A stretch of DNA of 64,000 bases from Skermanella rosea. Its GTDB lineage: Bacteria > Pseudomonadota > Alphaproteobacteria > Azospirillales > Azospirillaceae. Position 1 is the first letter of the stretch. Every line of letters starts with the position of its first letter. The notes beneath the pieces were generated by a model that was given only the letters and a program-made list of their open reading frames with translations, had not been told where the DNA came from and made no database searches. Below are positions 21,645 through 31,763 of the stretch, one piece after another. Position numbers and translations under genes: made by a program. Location: positions 2,491,001 through 2,555,000 of the forward strand of contig NZ_CP086111.1 in NCBI RefSeq assembly GCF_016806835.2, written 5' to 3'.

Positions 21645-23270
21645 ATGTCGAACGATCTGGATCGCGAAGCAAGGCTTGGATTCCTTGGAATCAATGACGA
21701 AACGCGATCGGCCTTGCGGAACTTCGCTCCGACCCTCGATGCGACCCTGCCGAAGACCTTGGACAGGTTCTATGAGCATCTCGCCACCGACGCCGAGATG
21801 CGGGTCATGCTGACCGGCGTTTCGATCGACCGTCTCAAGGAGGCGCAGCGCCGTCACTGGACGAGTCTGTTCGCAGGGACCTTCGACGACGCCCAACTGG
21901 AGCGGACGGTCCAGATCGGTACCACGCACCAGCGTATCGGCCTCGAGCCGCGCTGGTACATCGGCGGCTATTCCCTGGCGATGGGCGACCTGATGGACGC
22001 GGCGGTCAGTCGCTACCGCTGGCAGCCGGCCCAGCTGAGGCGGGTGCTCCGGGCGATCGTCCAGACGGTCTTCCTGGACATGGACCTGGCGATCTCCTGC
22101 TATATCGAGAGCGGCGACCAGAACCGGCAGAAGGAGCTGTGGCACCTTGCCGACACGCTGGAGCGGGAAGTCCATTCGGTCGTGTCCCAGGTCGCCGAGC
22201 GCGGCGGCCATGTTTCCGACATCGCGACGCAGACATCGGCCGCGATCGACCGCGTGGCCGGCAACGCGACCGCCGTGGCGTCTGCGGCCGAGCAGGCCAC
22301 CGCCAGCTTCGAGACCGTGGCCGCCGCGGGCGAGCAGCTCTCCGCCTCGGTATCGGAGATCAGCCGGCAGGTCAGCGTTTCGCGCACCGTCACCCGGCAG
22401 GCGGTCGATCAGGCGGGATCCGCGAACCTCTCGGTGCAGGGGCTGGCGACCGCCGCGGGGGAGATCGGGCAGATAGTCCGGGTGATCAACGAGATCGCCG
22501 GCCAGACCAACCTCCTGGCCCTCAACGCCACGATCGAGGCGGCACGCGCAGGCGAGGCCGGGAAGGGATTCGCGGTGGTCGCCAACGAGGTGAAGGCGCT
22601 GGCATCGCAGACCGCGCGCGCGACCGAGCAGATCTCCGCCCAGATCGCGCGCATCCAGGCCGAGACCGAGAAGGCGGTGTCGGGTATCCAGAGCATCGTC
22701 GGCGTGATCCACGAGGTGGAGGCGATCTCCGCCGGCATCGCAGCCGCGATCGAGCAGCAGACCGCCTCGACCGGAGAGATCAGCCGCAGCGTCTTGGAAG
22801 CCGCCGCCGGGACGCGGCAGGTCGCCGCCAGCATCACCGAAGTGGCCCACGATACCGGCGAGGCGTCGGAGCTGATGCACGAGGTGCGGTCCGAAACCGG
22901 CACCATGACCCAGCATGTCGGCCACCTCCAGAACGAGATCGATCGGCTGATGAGCACGATGAGGACTCACGAGGTGTTCGACCGCCGGAGACACCGGCGA
23001 CACCCCGTCGGTTTCTCGGCGACGGTATCCGTCGGCGGTACCGGGAGGCAGGTCGGGCTGGTCGACCTGTCGGCGGGCGGCGTCGGGCTCGTCGGGACCG
23101 TCACGGGTTCGGCCGGCGGGATGGTCGAGCTTGTCCTTCCCGGACTTGAGGCCGCGATCAGGGGGCAGATCCTCTCGACGGAGCGCGACATCACCCACCT
23201 GAAGTTCGAGCGGACGCTGACGCCGGTCGAACTGGCGGGCCTGCTGCGATCGGGCCAGATGGCGGCATGA
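21645..23270 (+). CDS. Globin-coupled chemoreceptor with C-terminal PilZ domain
   Basis: A 541-aa soluble protein. The start at 21645 is preferred over 21615 because GGAGG precedes it. Residues 10-160 form a protoglobin sensor with proximal haem ligand His95 in [18 protein letters not shown], as in HemAT oxygen receptors. A methyl-accepting signalling domain follows, with the tip [30 protein letters not shown]. The C-terminus from residue 447 has the PilZ motifs RRHRR and DLSAGG that bind cyclic di-GMP. The protein therefore could join oxygen sensing, chemotaxis signalling and c-di-GMP. No membrane segment is present. Confidence 0.9.
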   Translation: MSNDLDREARLGFLGINDETRSALRNFAPTLDATLPKTLDRFYEHLATDAEMRVMLTGVSIDRLKEAQRRHWTSLFAGTFDDAQLERTVQIGTTHQRIGLEPRWYIGGYSLAMGDLMDAAVSRYRWQPAQLRRVLRAIVQTVFLDMDLAISCYIESGDQNRQKELWHLADTLEREVHSVVSQVAERGGHVSDIATQTSAAIDRVAGNATAVASAAEQATASFETVAAAGEQLSASVSEISRQVSVSRTVTRQAVDQAGSANLSVQGLATAAGEIGQIVRVINEIAGQTNLLALNATIEAARAGEAGKGFAVVANEVKALASQTARATEQISAQIARIQAETEKAVSGIQSIVGVIHEVEAISAGIAAAIEQQTASTGEISRSVLEAAAGTRQVAASITEVAHDTGEASELMHEVRSETGTMTQHVGHLQNEIDRLMSTMRTHEVFDRRRHRRHPVGFSATVSVGGTGRQVGLVDLSAGGVGLVGTVTGSAGGMVELVLPGLEAAIRGQILSTERDITHLKFERTLTPVELAGLLRSGQMAA

Positions 23271-23272
23271 AC

Positions 23273-23310
23273 GACGGTCCCGCCTTGCCGCTTTGAGCGG
23301 GCGGACCGTC
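23273..23310 (+). terminator. Hairpin after the globin-chemoreceptor gene
   Basis: GACGGTCC(C)GCC (23273-23284) pairs with GGCGGACCGTC (23300-23310) with a single bulged C, directly after the stop codon. Only two T follow. Confidence 0.45.
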
Positions 23311-23353
23311 TTGGTAGATTGCGCGATCGATCCTTCCTGATGCCGGCATCGCC

Positions 23354-25018
23354 ATGACCGACCTCCTCGCCATCGCCCTGGCCCAGCTGAACCCGACCAC
23401 GGGCGCCATCGACCAGAACATCGACCGTATCCGCGCGGCGCGGGCGGAGGCGTCCGCGCGCGGGGCGGACCTGATGGTCTGCGCCGCCATGGGCGTCTCG
23501 GGCCAGCCGGTCGAGCAGCTCGTCCTCAAGCCGTTCTTCCTGGACGCGGTCGAGCAGGCGGTCCGGGAATTCGCCGGGGAAACGAAGGATGGCGGGCCCG
23601 GTGTGCTGGTCGGCGCCCCCTGGCGGGTGGATGGGCAGGTCTGCAACGCCGTCCTGATGCTGGACGGCGGCCGGGTGGCCACCATCCGGACCAAGCATGT
23701 GCTGGCGAACGGGATCCCGTTCGACGAGCGGCACCTGTTCGCGTCCGGTCCGGTCCCTGGTCCGGTCAATTTCCGGGGTGTCCGCCTGGGCGTCATGATC
23801 GCCGACGACATGGCGACGGCCGACGTCGCCGAGGCGCTCGGCGAGTGCGGAGCCGAAATCCTGGTGGTCGCCGGGGGCGACGCGGTCGACCTGGACACCC
23901 AGGACCGCCGGATCAACCTCGCCGTGGCCCGGGTCCCCGAGACCGGGCTGCCGCTGCTGTATGTCAATCAGGTCGGCGGGCATGACGAACTGGTGTTCGA
24001 CGGGTCGAGCTTCGTCCTGGGCGCGGATCGCGCGCTGCGGATCCACGCGCCCGCTTTCCGGGAAAGCCTGACGGTGGCCCGGTGGGAACGCGGCGGTGAC
24101 GATGCCTGGATCTGCCACGAGGGGGAACTGTCGGCCCCGCCGTCCGGGCTGGCCGCGGCATATCAGGCGCTCATGCTGGGGCTGCGCGACCATATCGGGA
24201 AGAGCAAACGGAATGGCGTGCTGGTCGGCCTGACCGACGGCGTCGACAGCGCGTTGACGGCGGCGTTGGCCGTCGATGCGCTGGGTCCGGACCGGGTCCA
24301 CTGCATCCTGTTGCCGTCTCCCGACACCGGCCGGGAGTTCCTGGAGGACGGCGCTGAGGTCGCGGAACTGCTCGGCTGCAAGATCGACGAGATCGCGATC
24401 GCGCCGGCCTTGCGGGCGGCCGATGCCATGCTCGCCCCGGCCTTCGCCGGCCGCGATCCCGACAGGGCGGATGACGACCTTCGAGGAAGCCTGCGCGGTG
24501 CCGTCCTGCTGGCCCTGGCGGAGAAGTTCGATGCGATCGCCCTGTCGTCGGCCACGCGGACCGACGTGGCAGTCGGACGGTCGATGCTCCATGGGGACCT
24601 GTGGGGCGGCTTCGCCGTGCTGAAGGACGTCTACCGGACCACCGTCGTGGCGCTGGCCAACTGGCGCAACCGCAACCTTCCCGACGATTCCAAGGGGCCG
24701 GCGGGCCGCGTGGTGCCCGAGCGGGTCATCACCGATACGGCCGTGATAGGGCGGCGGACCGGTCGGGACACGGGATGGGCGCTGCCCCCGGGCGACCTGC
24801 TCGACGACATCCTGCGCTGCCTCCTGGACCGGGAGATGAGCGTGGCCGAGATCCTGGACCGCGACCACGACCCGGTGGCCGTGGAACAGGTCTGGCGCCT
24901 GGTGGCCTGGGCGGAGCACCAGCGCCGCCAGCTTCCGCCGGGGGTCAGGATCAGCGGCCAAGGCTTCGGCACCGGCCACAGGCTGCCGGTCGTCAATGGG
25001 TTCACGTCGATCCTGTGA
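23354..25018 (+). CDS. Glutamine-dependent NAD synthetase homologue lacking catalytic motifs (likely pseudoenzyme)
   Basis: A 554-aa full-length NadE homologue: nitrilase-like amidase domain (residues 1-260) and synthetase domain (270-554). Flanking sequence matches NadE closely (LVLKPFF, NFRGVRLGVM, LVFDGSSFVL, GGFAVLKDVYRTT), yet the key motifs are replaced. The amidase Glu of FPEL is Ala45, the catalytic Cys of ICED is Ala150 (IADD), and only Lys114 remains. In the synthetase the ATP loop SGGIDS reads TDGVDS (294-299), and TTGNKSE reads SSATRTD (398-404). The frame has no stop or shift, so the protein is probably made but should not synthesise NAD by the known mechanism. It lies near gltX-cysS. 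Confidence 0.88.
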   Translation: MTDLLAIALAQLNPTTGAIDQNIDRIRAARAEASARGADLMVCAAMGVSGQPVEQLVLKPFFLDAVEQAVREFAGETKDGGPGVLVGAPWRVDGQVCNAVLMLDGGRVATIRTKHVLANGIPFDERHLFASGPVPGPVNFRGVRLGVMIADDMATADVAEALGECGAEILVVAGGDAVDLDTQDRRINLAVARVPETGLPLLYVNQVGGHDELVFDGSSFVLGADRALRIHAPAFRESLTVARWERGGDDAWICHEGELSAPPSGLAAAYQALMLGLRDHIGKSKRNGVLVGLTDGVDSALTAALAVDALGPDRVHCILLPSPDTGREFLEDGAEVAELLGCKIDEIAIAPALRAADAMLAPAFAGRDPDRADDDLRGSLRGAVLLALAEKFDAIALSSATRTDVAVGRSMLHGDLWGGFAVLKDVYRTTVVALANWRNRNLPDDSKGPAGRVVPERVITDTAVIGRRTGRDTGWALPPGDLLDDILRCLLDREMSVAEILDRDHDPVAVEQVWRLVAWAEHQRRQLPPGVRISGQGFGTGHRLPVVNGFTSIL

Positions 25019-25061
25019 CGCGCTGCGCCGTTGGCAGGGGTGCATTCCGTCGCATCGCTAA

Positions 25062-25076
25062 TGCGAGTGACTTGCA
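25062..25076 (+). promoter_or_regulatory. Candidate Fur-type site upstream of the peroxidase gene
   Basis: TGCGAGTGACTTGCA is a near-perfect dyad (TGCxAG-TGA-CTTGCA, one mismatch) and resembles proteobacterial Fur boxes. It lies 49 bases before the start codon. A small hairpin (TCGCAT/ATGCGA, 25050-25066) overlaps it. Confidence 0.35.
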
Positions 25077-25124
25077 GTAGTGTAGTAGCCACGGTGATTT
25101 GCCCGTTCCGAGGCCTCGAGTGGT

Positions 25125-26441
25125 ATGCGCTTTTCCGCGATCGATCCTTTCCACGTCCTGATCGGCAGCCTGGTTTGCACCCTGCTGGGCGGCATGCCCG
25201 CCCTGGCGGAACGGAAATTCGATCCGGCGGTGGCATCGGTGCTGGCCGACTATGTCAGGCCCGGATCGGTTCCCTTTCCGGACGACAACCCCTTCACCGA
25301 GGCGAAGGCCGAACTGGGCCGCAAGCTGTTCTTCGACGCCAGCCTGTCCGGAGCGGGAGACCGGTCGTGCGCCACCTGCCACGCGCCTGTTTCCGGCTGG
25401 CAGGACGGGGTGCCGGCCCACCAGGGACTGGACGGAACGCCCTTGGGGCGCCGGACGCCCTCGGTCCAGGACGCGGCCTGGGGCGAGCTGTTCTTCTGGG
25501 ACGGCCGCGCCGGCAGCCTGGAGGAACAGGCCCTAGGCCCGGTCCAGAACCCGCGCGAGATGAACCAGACCCTGGAAGGCATGGTTCGGACCCTGGAGGT
25601 CGACCCGGAGTATCCGCCCCTGTTCGCCCGGGCCTTCCCGGAGGACCCGAGGATCACGCCGGTCACCGTCGCCAAGGCGCTTGCCACGTTCCAGCGAACC
25701 CTGGTGTCCGGCGTGACGCCCTTCGACCGCTGGGTCGGCGGTGACGGCGGGGCCATCAGCGAGGAGGCGAAGCGGGGCTTCCAGGTTTTCACCGGACCCG
25801 CCGGCTGCTCCTCCTGCCATTCCGGCTGGCAGTTCACCGACCACGCCTTCCACGACATCGGCCTGCCCGGCGAGGACCTCGGCCGCGGCGCGATCCTGGG
25901 CTTGCCGGAGTTGAACCACGCCTTCAAGACGCCGCCGTTGCGGAACGTCGCCGACCGCGCCCCCTACATGCATGACGGCTCGATCGGGACGCTGGAAGGG
26001 GTGGTCGAGCATTACCGTAGCGGGATCGTCCGGCGGGACACTCTGTCGCCCGACCTGCCGAGGATCGACGCGCTGTCCGAGCGGGAGAAGGCCGACCTGG
26101 TGGCTTTCCTCCACAGTCTCAGCCCCGATCCCGCGACCGCGGCGGACAGTCTTGCCGTCACCTCGGCGCCGGAGTCCGAAACCTCCGATACGCTGACGAT
26201 CGTGCAGAAGGACAAGCGGTTCAGCCACCGCCATGTCCATATCAGGGTGGGCGAGACCCTGACGATCCAGAACCAGGACACGCGGGCTCACAATATCCGC
26301 GTGTTCGAGGACAGCATGGACTTCAACAGCGGGTACCAGGAACCGGGCGAACATGTCAGCCTGCCCTTCACCGAACCCGGCACCTATCACGTGTTCTGCG
26401 GCATCCATCCCAAGATGAAGCTCAAGGTGGACGTGGAGTAG
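25125..26441 (+). CDS. Di-haem cytochrome c peroxidase fused to a C-terminal cupredoxin domain
   Basis: A 438-aa periplasmic protein with signal peptide ending at PALA (about residue 28). The peroxidase part has two c-type haem sites, CATCH (82-86) and CSSCH (228-232), and the family's YMHDGSI motif (281-287); it would reduce hydrogen peroxide or oxidise a protein substrate as MauG relatives do. From about residue 357 a plastocyanin-like domain follows, with copper ligands His389, Cys425, His428 and Met431 in HNIRVF and FCGIHPKM. An in-built copper domain could serve as electron donor or acceptor to the haems. It precedes gltX in the same direction. Confidence 0.9.
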   Translation: MRFSAIDPFHVLIGSLVCTLLGGMPALAERKFDPAVASVLADYVRPGSVPFPDDNPFTEAKAELGRKLFFDASLSGAGDRSCATCHAPVSGWQDGVPAHQGLDGTPLGRRTPSVQDAAWGELFFWDGRAGSLEEQALGPVQNPREMNQTLEGMVRTLEVDPEYPPLFARAFPEDPRITPVTVAKALATFQRTLVSGVTPFDRWVGGDGGAISEEAKRGFQVFTGPAGCSSCHSGWQFTDHAFHDIGLPGEDLGRGAILGLPELNHAFKTPPLRNVADRAPYMHDGSIGTLEGVVEHYRSGIVRRDTLSPDLPRIDALSEREKADLVAFLHSLSPDPATAADSLAVTSAPESETSDTLTIVQKDKRFSHRHVHIRVGETLTIQNQDTRAHNIRVFEDSMDFNSGYQEPGEHVSLPFTEPGTYHVFCGIHPKMKLKVDVE

Positions 26442-26531
26442 GCGGGGGAGGGACCGGGTTTCCGCCGTTTCGCACGGGGCCGCGGTGTGCTATCCGTGCC
26501 GCCCCCGTGTTCCGGAAGCCCGAAGGGATCC

Positions 26532-27875
26532 ATGAGCGTCGCCGTCCGTTTCGCGCCGAGCCCGACCGGCCAGCTCCATGTCGGAAACATCCGCCTGGCG
26601 CTGGTCAACTGGCTGTTCGCCCGCAGCCAGGGAGGCAGTTTCCTGCTGCGTCTCGACGATACCGACCTGGAGCGGTCGACGGCCGACTACGCCGCCGGGA
26701 TCGAGCGCGACCTGCGCTGGCTGGGCCTTGAATGGGACCGCTTCGCCCGGCAGTCCGACCGGCTGGACCGCTACGCGGCGGCGGTCGAGCGGCTGAAGGG
26801 GGCGGGGCGCCTCTATCCCTGCTACGAGACCGCCGAGGAACTGTCGCTCAAGCGCAAGAGCCTGCTGGGCCGTGGCCTGCCGCCGATCTACGACCGTGCC
26901 GCGCTGCGGCTGGCCGATGCCGACCGGGCGCGCCTGGAAGCCGAGGGTCGAACGCCGCACTGGCGCTTCCTGCTGGAGCACGAGCCGGTGGAATGGGACG
27001 ACCTGGTGCGCGGCCCGCAGCATTTCCACGGACGGGACCTCAGCGACCCGGTGCTGATCCGCGAGGACGGGCGGACGCTCTACACGCTGTCCTCGGTCGT
27101 CGATGACATCGAGCTGGACATCACCCACGTCATCCGGGGGGAGGACCACGTCGCCAACACGGCGGTGCAGGTCCAGCTCTGGCAGGCGCTGGGCGGACCG
27201 GTGCCGGGCTTTGCCCACCTGCCGCTGCTGACCGACGCGACCGGGGCGGGCCTGTCGAAGCGGCTGGGCAGCATCAGCGTCGCCAGCCTGCGCGACGACC
27301 AGGGCGTCGAGCCGATGGCGATCAACAGCCTGCTCGCCAAGCTGGGCACGTCGGACGCGATCGAGGCCCGCATGAGCCTGGCCGAGCTGGCGGCCGAATT
27401 CGACATGGCCAAGGTCGCCCGTGGCGCCCCCAAGTTCGATCCGGAGGAACTTGCCCGGCTGAACGCCCGCGTGCTCCACGCGACGCCTTTCGAGGCGGTC
27501 GCCGGCCGGCTGCAAGCCCTGGGCTTCGGCGGGATCGACGCCACCTTCTGGAAAGCGGTGCGGCCGAACCTGTCGCGGCTGGCCGACGTCGCGGAGTGGT
27601 GGCATGTCGCCCGCGAGCCGATCGAGCCGGTGGTCGAGGACGCGGAGTTCGCCTCGGCCGCCGCGGCCCTGCTGCCGGCGGATCCTTGGGACGATACGAC
27701 CTGGAGCACCTGGACCGGCGCCGTCAAGTCGGCGACCGGGCGCAAGGGCAAGGGCCTGTTCATGCCGCTGCGCCTGGCGCTCACCGGCCGCGACCATGGA
27801 CCGGAGCTGAAGAATTTGTTACCTCTGATCGGTCGCGAGCGGGCGGAAGCGCGGCTCGCCGGCCGGGTTGCCTGA
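26532..27875 (+). CDS. gltX: Glutamyl-tRNA synthetase
   Basis: A 447-aa class I aminoacyl-tRNA synthetase that charges tRNA-Glu, and in many alphaproteobacteria tRNA-Gln too (then amidated by GatCAB). ATG 26532 follows GAAGGGAT and opens with [14 protein letters not shown], the HIGH-type motif. The KMSKS-type loop is LSKRLGS. It resembles the second, shorter GltX found in alphaproteobacteria, so another copy may exist elsewhere in the genome. The next gene, cysS, begins 25 bp downstream. Confidence 0.93.
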   Translation: MSVAVRFAPSPTGQLHVGNIRLALVNWLFARSQGGSFLLRLDDTDLERSTADYAAGIERDLRWLGLEWDRFARQSDRLDRYAAAVERLKGAGRLYPCYETAEELSLKRKSLLGRGLPPIYDRAALRLADADRARLEAEGRTPHWRFLLEHEPVEWDDLVRGPQHFHGRDLSDPVLIREDGRTLYTLSSVVDDIELDITHVIRGEDHVANTAVQVQLWQALGGPVPGFAHLPLLTDATGAGLSKRLGSISVASLRDDQGVEPMAINSLLAKLGTSDAIEARMSLAELAAEFDMAKVARGAPKFDPEELARLNARVLHATPFEAVAGRLQALGFGGIDATFWKAVRPNLSRLADVAEWWHVAREPIEPVVEDAEFASAAAALLPADPWDDTTWSTWTGAVKSATGRKGKGLFMPLRLALTGRDHGPELKNLLPLIGRERAEARLAGRVA

Positions 27876-27900
27876 AGTGGCTCTGTTTAAGGAAAGACCG

Positions 27901-29274
27901 GTGGCGCTGGATCTCTTCAATACGCTGACACGCCAGAAGGAACGGTTCGAGCCGCTGGTGCCGGGCAAGGTGGGCCTCTATGTCTGCGGCCCGACGGTCT
28001 ATGACTACGCCCATATCGGGAATGCGCGCCCCGTCGTCGTGTTCGACGTGCTGTACCGGCTGCTGCGGCGGCTGTACGGCCAAGTCCGCTATGTCCGGAA
28101 CATCACCGACGTCGACGACAAGATCATCGACCGCGCGCGGGAGAGCGGGGAGGAGATCGACAGCGTCACCTCGCGCACGACCGAGGCGTACCACCACGAC
28201 ATGGCCGCGCTGAACGCCCTGCCGCCGGATGTCGAGCCTCGGGCGACCGCCCATGTCGCCCAGATGATCCGGATGATCGGGCGCTTGATCGCCACCGGCA
28301 ACGCCTACGAGGCCGAAGGACACGTGATGTTTAGCGTGCCGTCGATGGCGGACTATGGCCGGCTGTCGCGCCGGTCCCGGGACGAGCTGATCGCCGGCGC
28401 CCGGGTCGAGGTCGCGCCCTATAAGCGCGACCCGGCCGACTTCGTGCTGTGGAAGCCCTCCGCTCCCGAGGTGCCGGGCTGGGACAGCCCCTGGGGGCGG
28501 GGACGGCCGGGCTGGCATATCGAGTGCTCCGCCATGGCGGAGGAGCACCTGGGGGAGACGTTCGACATCCATGGCGGCGGGCTCGACCTGATCTTTCCGC
28601 ACCATGAGAACGAGATCGCCCAGTCGGCCTGCGCCCATGGCGGCGCCCCGCTGGCGCGGTACTGGGTCCATAACGGCTTCCTGACGGTCGAAGGCGAGAA
28701 GATGTCCAAGAGCCTGGGCAACTTCTTCACCGTCCGCGACCTGCTGGCCGAATTCCCCGGGGAGGCGATCCGGCTGACCCTGCTGGGCGCCCATTACCGC
28801 CAGCCGCTCGACTTCACCCGGGACGGGCTGAAGCAGTCCAAGGCGACCCTGGACCGGTGGTACACGGCGTTGCGCTCGGTCGAGGACGTGCCCGCGTCCC
28901 GCGACCAGGTGCCGGCCGAGGTGATGGCGGCGCTGGAGGACGACCTGAACACGCCGCTGGCGATCAGCCACGTCCACGGCATCGTGACGGCCCTGAACAA
29001 GGCGACGGAACCGGCGGAGCGCGCGGCGCTGAAGGCCGCCTTGCTGGGTGCCGGCGGCGTGCTGGGCCTGCTCGGGCAGGGTCCGACCGAATGGTTCCGC
29101 GGCGGCGATGCCGGCGGGCCGGACGCCGCGGCCATCGAGGACCTGATCGAGCAGCGCAAGCAGGCCCGCAAGTCCAAGGACTTCGCGGCGGCCGACCGGA
29201 TCCGGAAGGAGCTGGCCGACCAGGGCATCGTGCTGGAGGACGGTCCCGGCGGGACCACCTGGAAGCGGGCATGA
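27901..29274 (+). CDS. cysS: Cysteinyl-tRNA synthetase
   Basis: A 457-aa class I synthetase. GTG 27901 is chosen because AAGGAAAG lies 5 bases upstream and the protein then begins [13 protein letters not shown] as in the family; upstream TTG 27868 would add an atypical extension. Motifs are [17 protein letters not shown] (zinc Cys plus HIGH), GWHIECSAM and HHENEIAQS (remaining zinc ligands) and KMSKSLGN. It overlaps the citramalate synthase start by 4 bp (ATGA). Confidence 0.95.
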   Translation: MALDLFNTLTRQKERFEPLVPGKVGLYVCGPTVYDYAHIGNARPVVVFDVLYRLLRRLYGQVRYVRNITDVDDKIIDRARESGEEIDSVTSRTTEAYHHDMAALNALPPDVEPRATAHVAQMIRMIGRLIATGNAYEAEGHVMFSVPSMADYGRLSRRSRDELIAGARVEVAPYKRDPADFVLWKPSAPEVPGWDSPWGRGRPGWHIECSAMAEEHLGETFDIHGGGLDLIFPHHENEIAQSACAHGGAPLARYWVHNGFLTVEGEKMSKSLGNFFTVRDLLAEFPGEAIRLTLLGAHYRQPLDFTRDGLKQSKATLDRWYTALRSVEDVPASRDQVPAEVMAALEDDLNTPLAISHVHGIVTALNKATEPAERAALKAALLGAGGVLGLLGQGPTEWFRGGDAGGPDAAAIEDLIEQRKQARKSKDFAAADRIRKELADQGIVLEDGPGGTTWKRA

Positions 29275-30881
29275 CCATGGGCGAGCGCATATATCTCTAC
29301 GACACCACCCTGAGGGACGGCGCGCAGACCCAGGGCGTCGATTTCTCCGTGGCCGACAAGACGGCCATCGCCCGGGACCTGGACCTGCTGGGGATCGATT
29401 ACGTGGAGGGCGGCTGGCCGGGCGCCAACCCGACCGACGACGCCTTCTTCGCCGACCCGCCGCAGCTGCGGAACGCCACCTTCACCGCCTTCGGCATGAC
29501 CCGCCGGCCCGGCCGGAGCGCCGCCAACGACCCCGGCCTGGCCGGCCTGGTGGGTGCGAAATGCGCCGCGGTCTGCATGGTCGGCAAGACCTGGGACTTC
29601 CATGTGGACGTGGCGCTGAACATCCCGCGTTCGGAGAACCTGGAGCTGATCTCCGACAGCATCAGGCTGATCCGGGAGCGCAAGGGCGAGGCGCTGTTCG
29701 ACGCGGAGCATTTCTTCGACGGCTACAAGGCCAACCCGGACTACGCGGTTGACTGCCTGATGGCGGCCTTCGAGGCCGGAGCCCGCTGGATCGTGCTGTG
29801 CGACACCAACGGCGGCTCCCTCCCGGACGAGGTCGAACGGATCGTCCGCGCCGTGGCGGAGCGCATTCCCGGAACCAACCTGGGCATCCACACCCACAAC
29901 GACACGGAGAACGCCGTCGCGAACTCCCTGGCGGCCGTGCGTGCCGGCGCCAGGATGATCCAGGGGACGCTGAACGGGCTGGGCGAACGCTGCGGCAACG
30001 CCAACCTGGTCTCGCTGATCCCGACGCTGATGCTGAAGATGGGCTTCGAGACCGGGATCACCGCCGAGGGCCTGCGCCGCCTGACCCAGGTCTCGCGCGG
30101 GCTGGACGAGCGGCTGAACCGCGCGCCCGACCGGCACGCTCCCTATGTCGGGGAGAGCGCGTTCGCCCACAAGGGCGGCCTGCATGTCTCGGCGGTGGAG
30201 AAGGACCCGACGAGCTACGAGCATGTGGACCCGGCCAGCGTCGGCAACCGCCGGTGCATCGTCGTCTCGGACCAAGCCGGCCGGTCGAACCTGCTTGCCC
30301 GGTTCCGCGAGATCGGCATCGAAATCGATGCCCGCGACGAGCGCGTCGCCGATCTGGTCGACCTCGTCAAGCGGCGGGAATATGACGGGTACGCCTATGA
30401 CGGCGCCGAAGCGAGCTTCGAGCTGCTGGCCCGCCGCGCCCTGGGCGAGGTGCCGGATTTCTTCCGCCTGCAGAGCTTCCGGGTCATCGACGAGCGGCGC
30501 TGGAACGCCCGGGACGAGTTGATCACCCTGTCGGAAGCGACGATCAAGCTGGATGTCGGCAGCCAGTCGCTGATGACCGTCGCCGAGGGCAACGGCCCCG
30601 TCAATGCGCTGGACATAGCGCTCCGCAAGGCGCTCGTGCCCGCCTATCCGGACCTGGAGGGGCTCCGGCTGGTCGACTACAAGGTCCGCATCCTGACGCC
30701 GAACGACGGAACCAAGGCGGTGACACGGGTCATGATCGAGAGCACCGACGGCTGCGGCGACCGCTGGACGACGGTCGGCGTCTCGGCCAACGTGATCGAC
30801 GCGTCCTACAACGCGCTGCACGACAGCATCACCTACCGGCTGTACCGCGCCAGCATCGCCGCGGCGCGGGACGGCCGTTGA
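29271..30881 (+). CDS. cimA: (R)-citramalate synthase
   Basis: A 536-aa enzyme of the isopropylmalate/homocitrate synthase family that joins pyruvate and acetyl-CoA to make citramalate, a threonine-independent route to isoleucine. The catalytic domain starts with [10 protein letters not shown] and has metal-binding [12 protein letters not shown] and [15 protein letters not shown]. The C-terminal LeuA regulatory domain spans about residues 390-520, so isoleucine feedback is likely. It is coupled to cysS by a 4-bp overlap. Annotation as CimA rather than LeuA rests on overall length and on the [14 protein letters not shown] segment. Confidence 0.9.
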   Translation: MTMGERIYLYDTTLRDGAQTQGVDFSVADKTAIARDLDLLGIDYVEGGWPGANPTDDAFFADPPQLRNATFTAFGMTRRPGRSAANDPGLAGLVGAKCAAVCMVGKTWDFHVDVALNIPRSENLELISDSIRLIRERKGEALFDAEHFFDGYKANPDYAVDCLMAAFEAGARWIVLCDTNGGSLPDEVERIVRAVAERIPGTNLGIHTHNDTENAVANSLAAVRAGARMIQGTLNGLGERCGNANLVSLIPTLMLKMGFETGITAEGLRRLTQVSRGLDERLNRAPDRHAPYVGESAFAHKGGLHVSAVEKDPTSYEHVDPASVGNRRCIVVSDQAGRSNLLARFREIGIEIDARDERVADLVDLVKRREYDGYAYDGAEASFELLARRALGEVPDFFRLQSFRVIDERRWNARDELITLSEATIKLDVGSQSLMTVAEGNGPVNALDIALRKALVPAYPDLEGLRLVDYKVRILTPNDGTKAVTRVMIESTDGCGDRWTTVGVSANVIDASYNALHDSITYRLYRASIAAARDGR

Positions 30882-30908
30882 TATAGAGACAGTCAGACAT
30901 ATAGAGAT

Positions 30909-31682
30909 ATGGCAGGAACCAACCCCCAGCGGGACGCCGTGCTCGGCGGACCGGCGATCATCCTGATCGAGCCCCAGCTCGGCGAGAATATCGGCACCTG
31001 CGCCCGCGCGATGCTGAACTGCGGTCTGACCGACCTGCGGCTGGTCCGTCCGCGCGACGGCTGGCCGAGCGGCAGCGCCAAGGCCTCCGCGTCCGGCGCG
31101 GACCTGGTGCTCGACAACGCGCGCCTGTTCGACCGGACGGAGGACGCGATCGCCGACCTGTCCCACGTCTTCGCGACCACCGCGCGCAATCGCGGCATGA
31201 TCAAGCGGATCATGACCCCGCGCGAGGCGGCGTCGGAGATGCGGGCCCAATCTTCCGCCGGCCTTGCGACGGGCGTGCTGTTCGGGCCGGAGCGGACGGG
31301 GCTGTTCAACGACGACCTGGCGCTGGCCGATACCAGCCTGACGGTTCCGCTGAACCCCGCGTTCAGCTCGCTCAACCTTGCCCAGGCCGTCCTGATCATC
31401 GGGTACGAATGGTACCAGACCGGCGAGGTGGCGCCGGGACGCTATCTGCACACTGGAGCGACCCGGCCCGCCAACAAGGAAGAACTGGTGAACCTGTTCT
31501 CCCATCTGGAAGAGGAGCTGGAAAACTCGCGGTTCTTTTCATCGCCTGAGAAGAAGCCGTCGATGATTCGATCTATAAGAAACTGCTTCCAGCGCATGGA
31601 TATGACTGAACAGGAAGTCAGGACTTTCCATGGCATCATTTCGGCATTGACCGGACGTAAGAGGTCCGCGCCTAAAGAATAG
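30909..31682 (+). CDS. trmJ: tRNA (cytidine/uridine-2'-O-) methyltransferase TrmJ
   Basis: A 257-aa SpoU/SPOUT methyltransferase that methylates the ribose at position 32 of tRNA anticodon loops. It has the N-terminal PAIILIEPQLGENIGTCARAM motif, the knot residues LATGVLFGPERTGLFNDDL and VPLNPAFSSLNLAQAV, and the TrmJ C-terminal helical extension (FSHLEEELENSRFF). No clear ribosome-binding site precedes the ATG; two copies of ATATAGAGA (30881-30889 and 30899-30907) lie just upstream. It ends the gltX-cysS-cimA-trmJ run. Confidence 0.92.
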   Translation: MAGTNPQRDAVLGGPAIILIEPQLGENIGTCARAMLNCGLTDLRLVRPRDGWPSGSAKASASGADLVLDNARLFDRTEDAIADLSHVFATTARNRGMIKRIMTPREAASEMRAQSSAGLATGVLFGPERTGLFNDDLALADTSLTVPLNPAFSSLNLAQAVLIIGYEWYQTGEVAPGRYLHTGATRPANKEELVNLFSHLEEELENSRFFSSPEKKPSMIRSIRNCFQRMDMTEQEVRTFHGIISALTGRKRSAPKE

Positions 31683-31738
31683 CCATTGAACGTTCAGGAT
31701 AGACTTCCGTGGGCTGGCACGATGGTTGCTGAGATTCC

Positions 31739-31760
31739 CCTATCCAACAGATAGGAGAGG
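31739..31760 (+). promoter_or_regulatory. Hairpin overlapping a ribosome-binding site
   Basis: CCTATC (31739-31744) pairs with GATAGG (31750-31755) around CAACA, and the 3' arm contains the first bases of the strong Shine-Dalgarno AGGAGAGG (31753-31760) of the next small gene. Folding would partly hide the site. A 10-bp palindrome TGAACGTTCA lies further up at 31687-31696. Confidence 0.4.
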
Positions 31761-31763
31761 GCA

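Noticed and set aside
30881-30907. Two copies of ATATAGAGA before trmJ
   Set aside because: Only 9 bp each, no dyad and no known regulator; likely fortuitous, noted in the trmJ entry.
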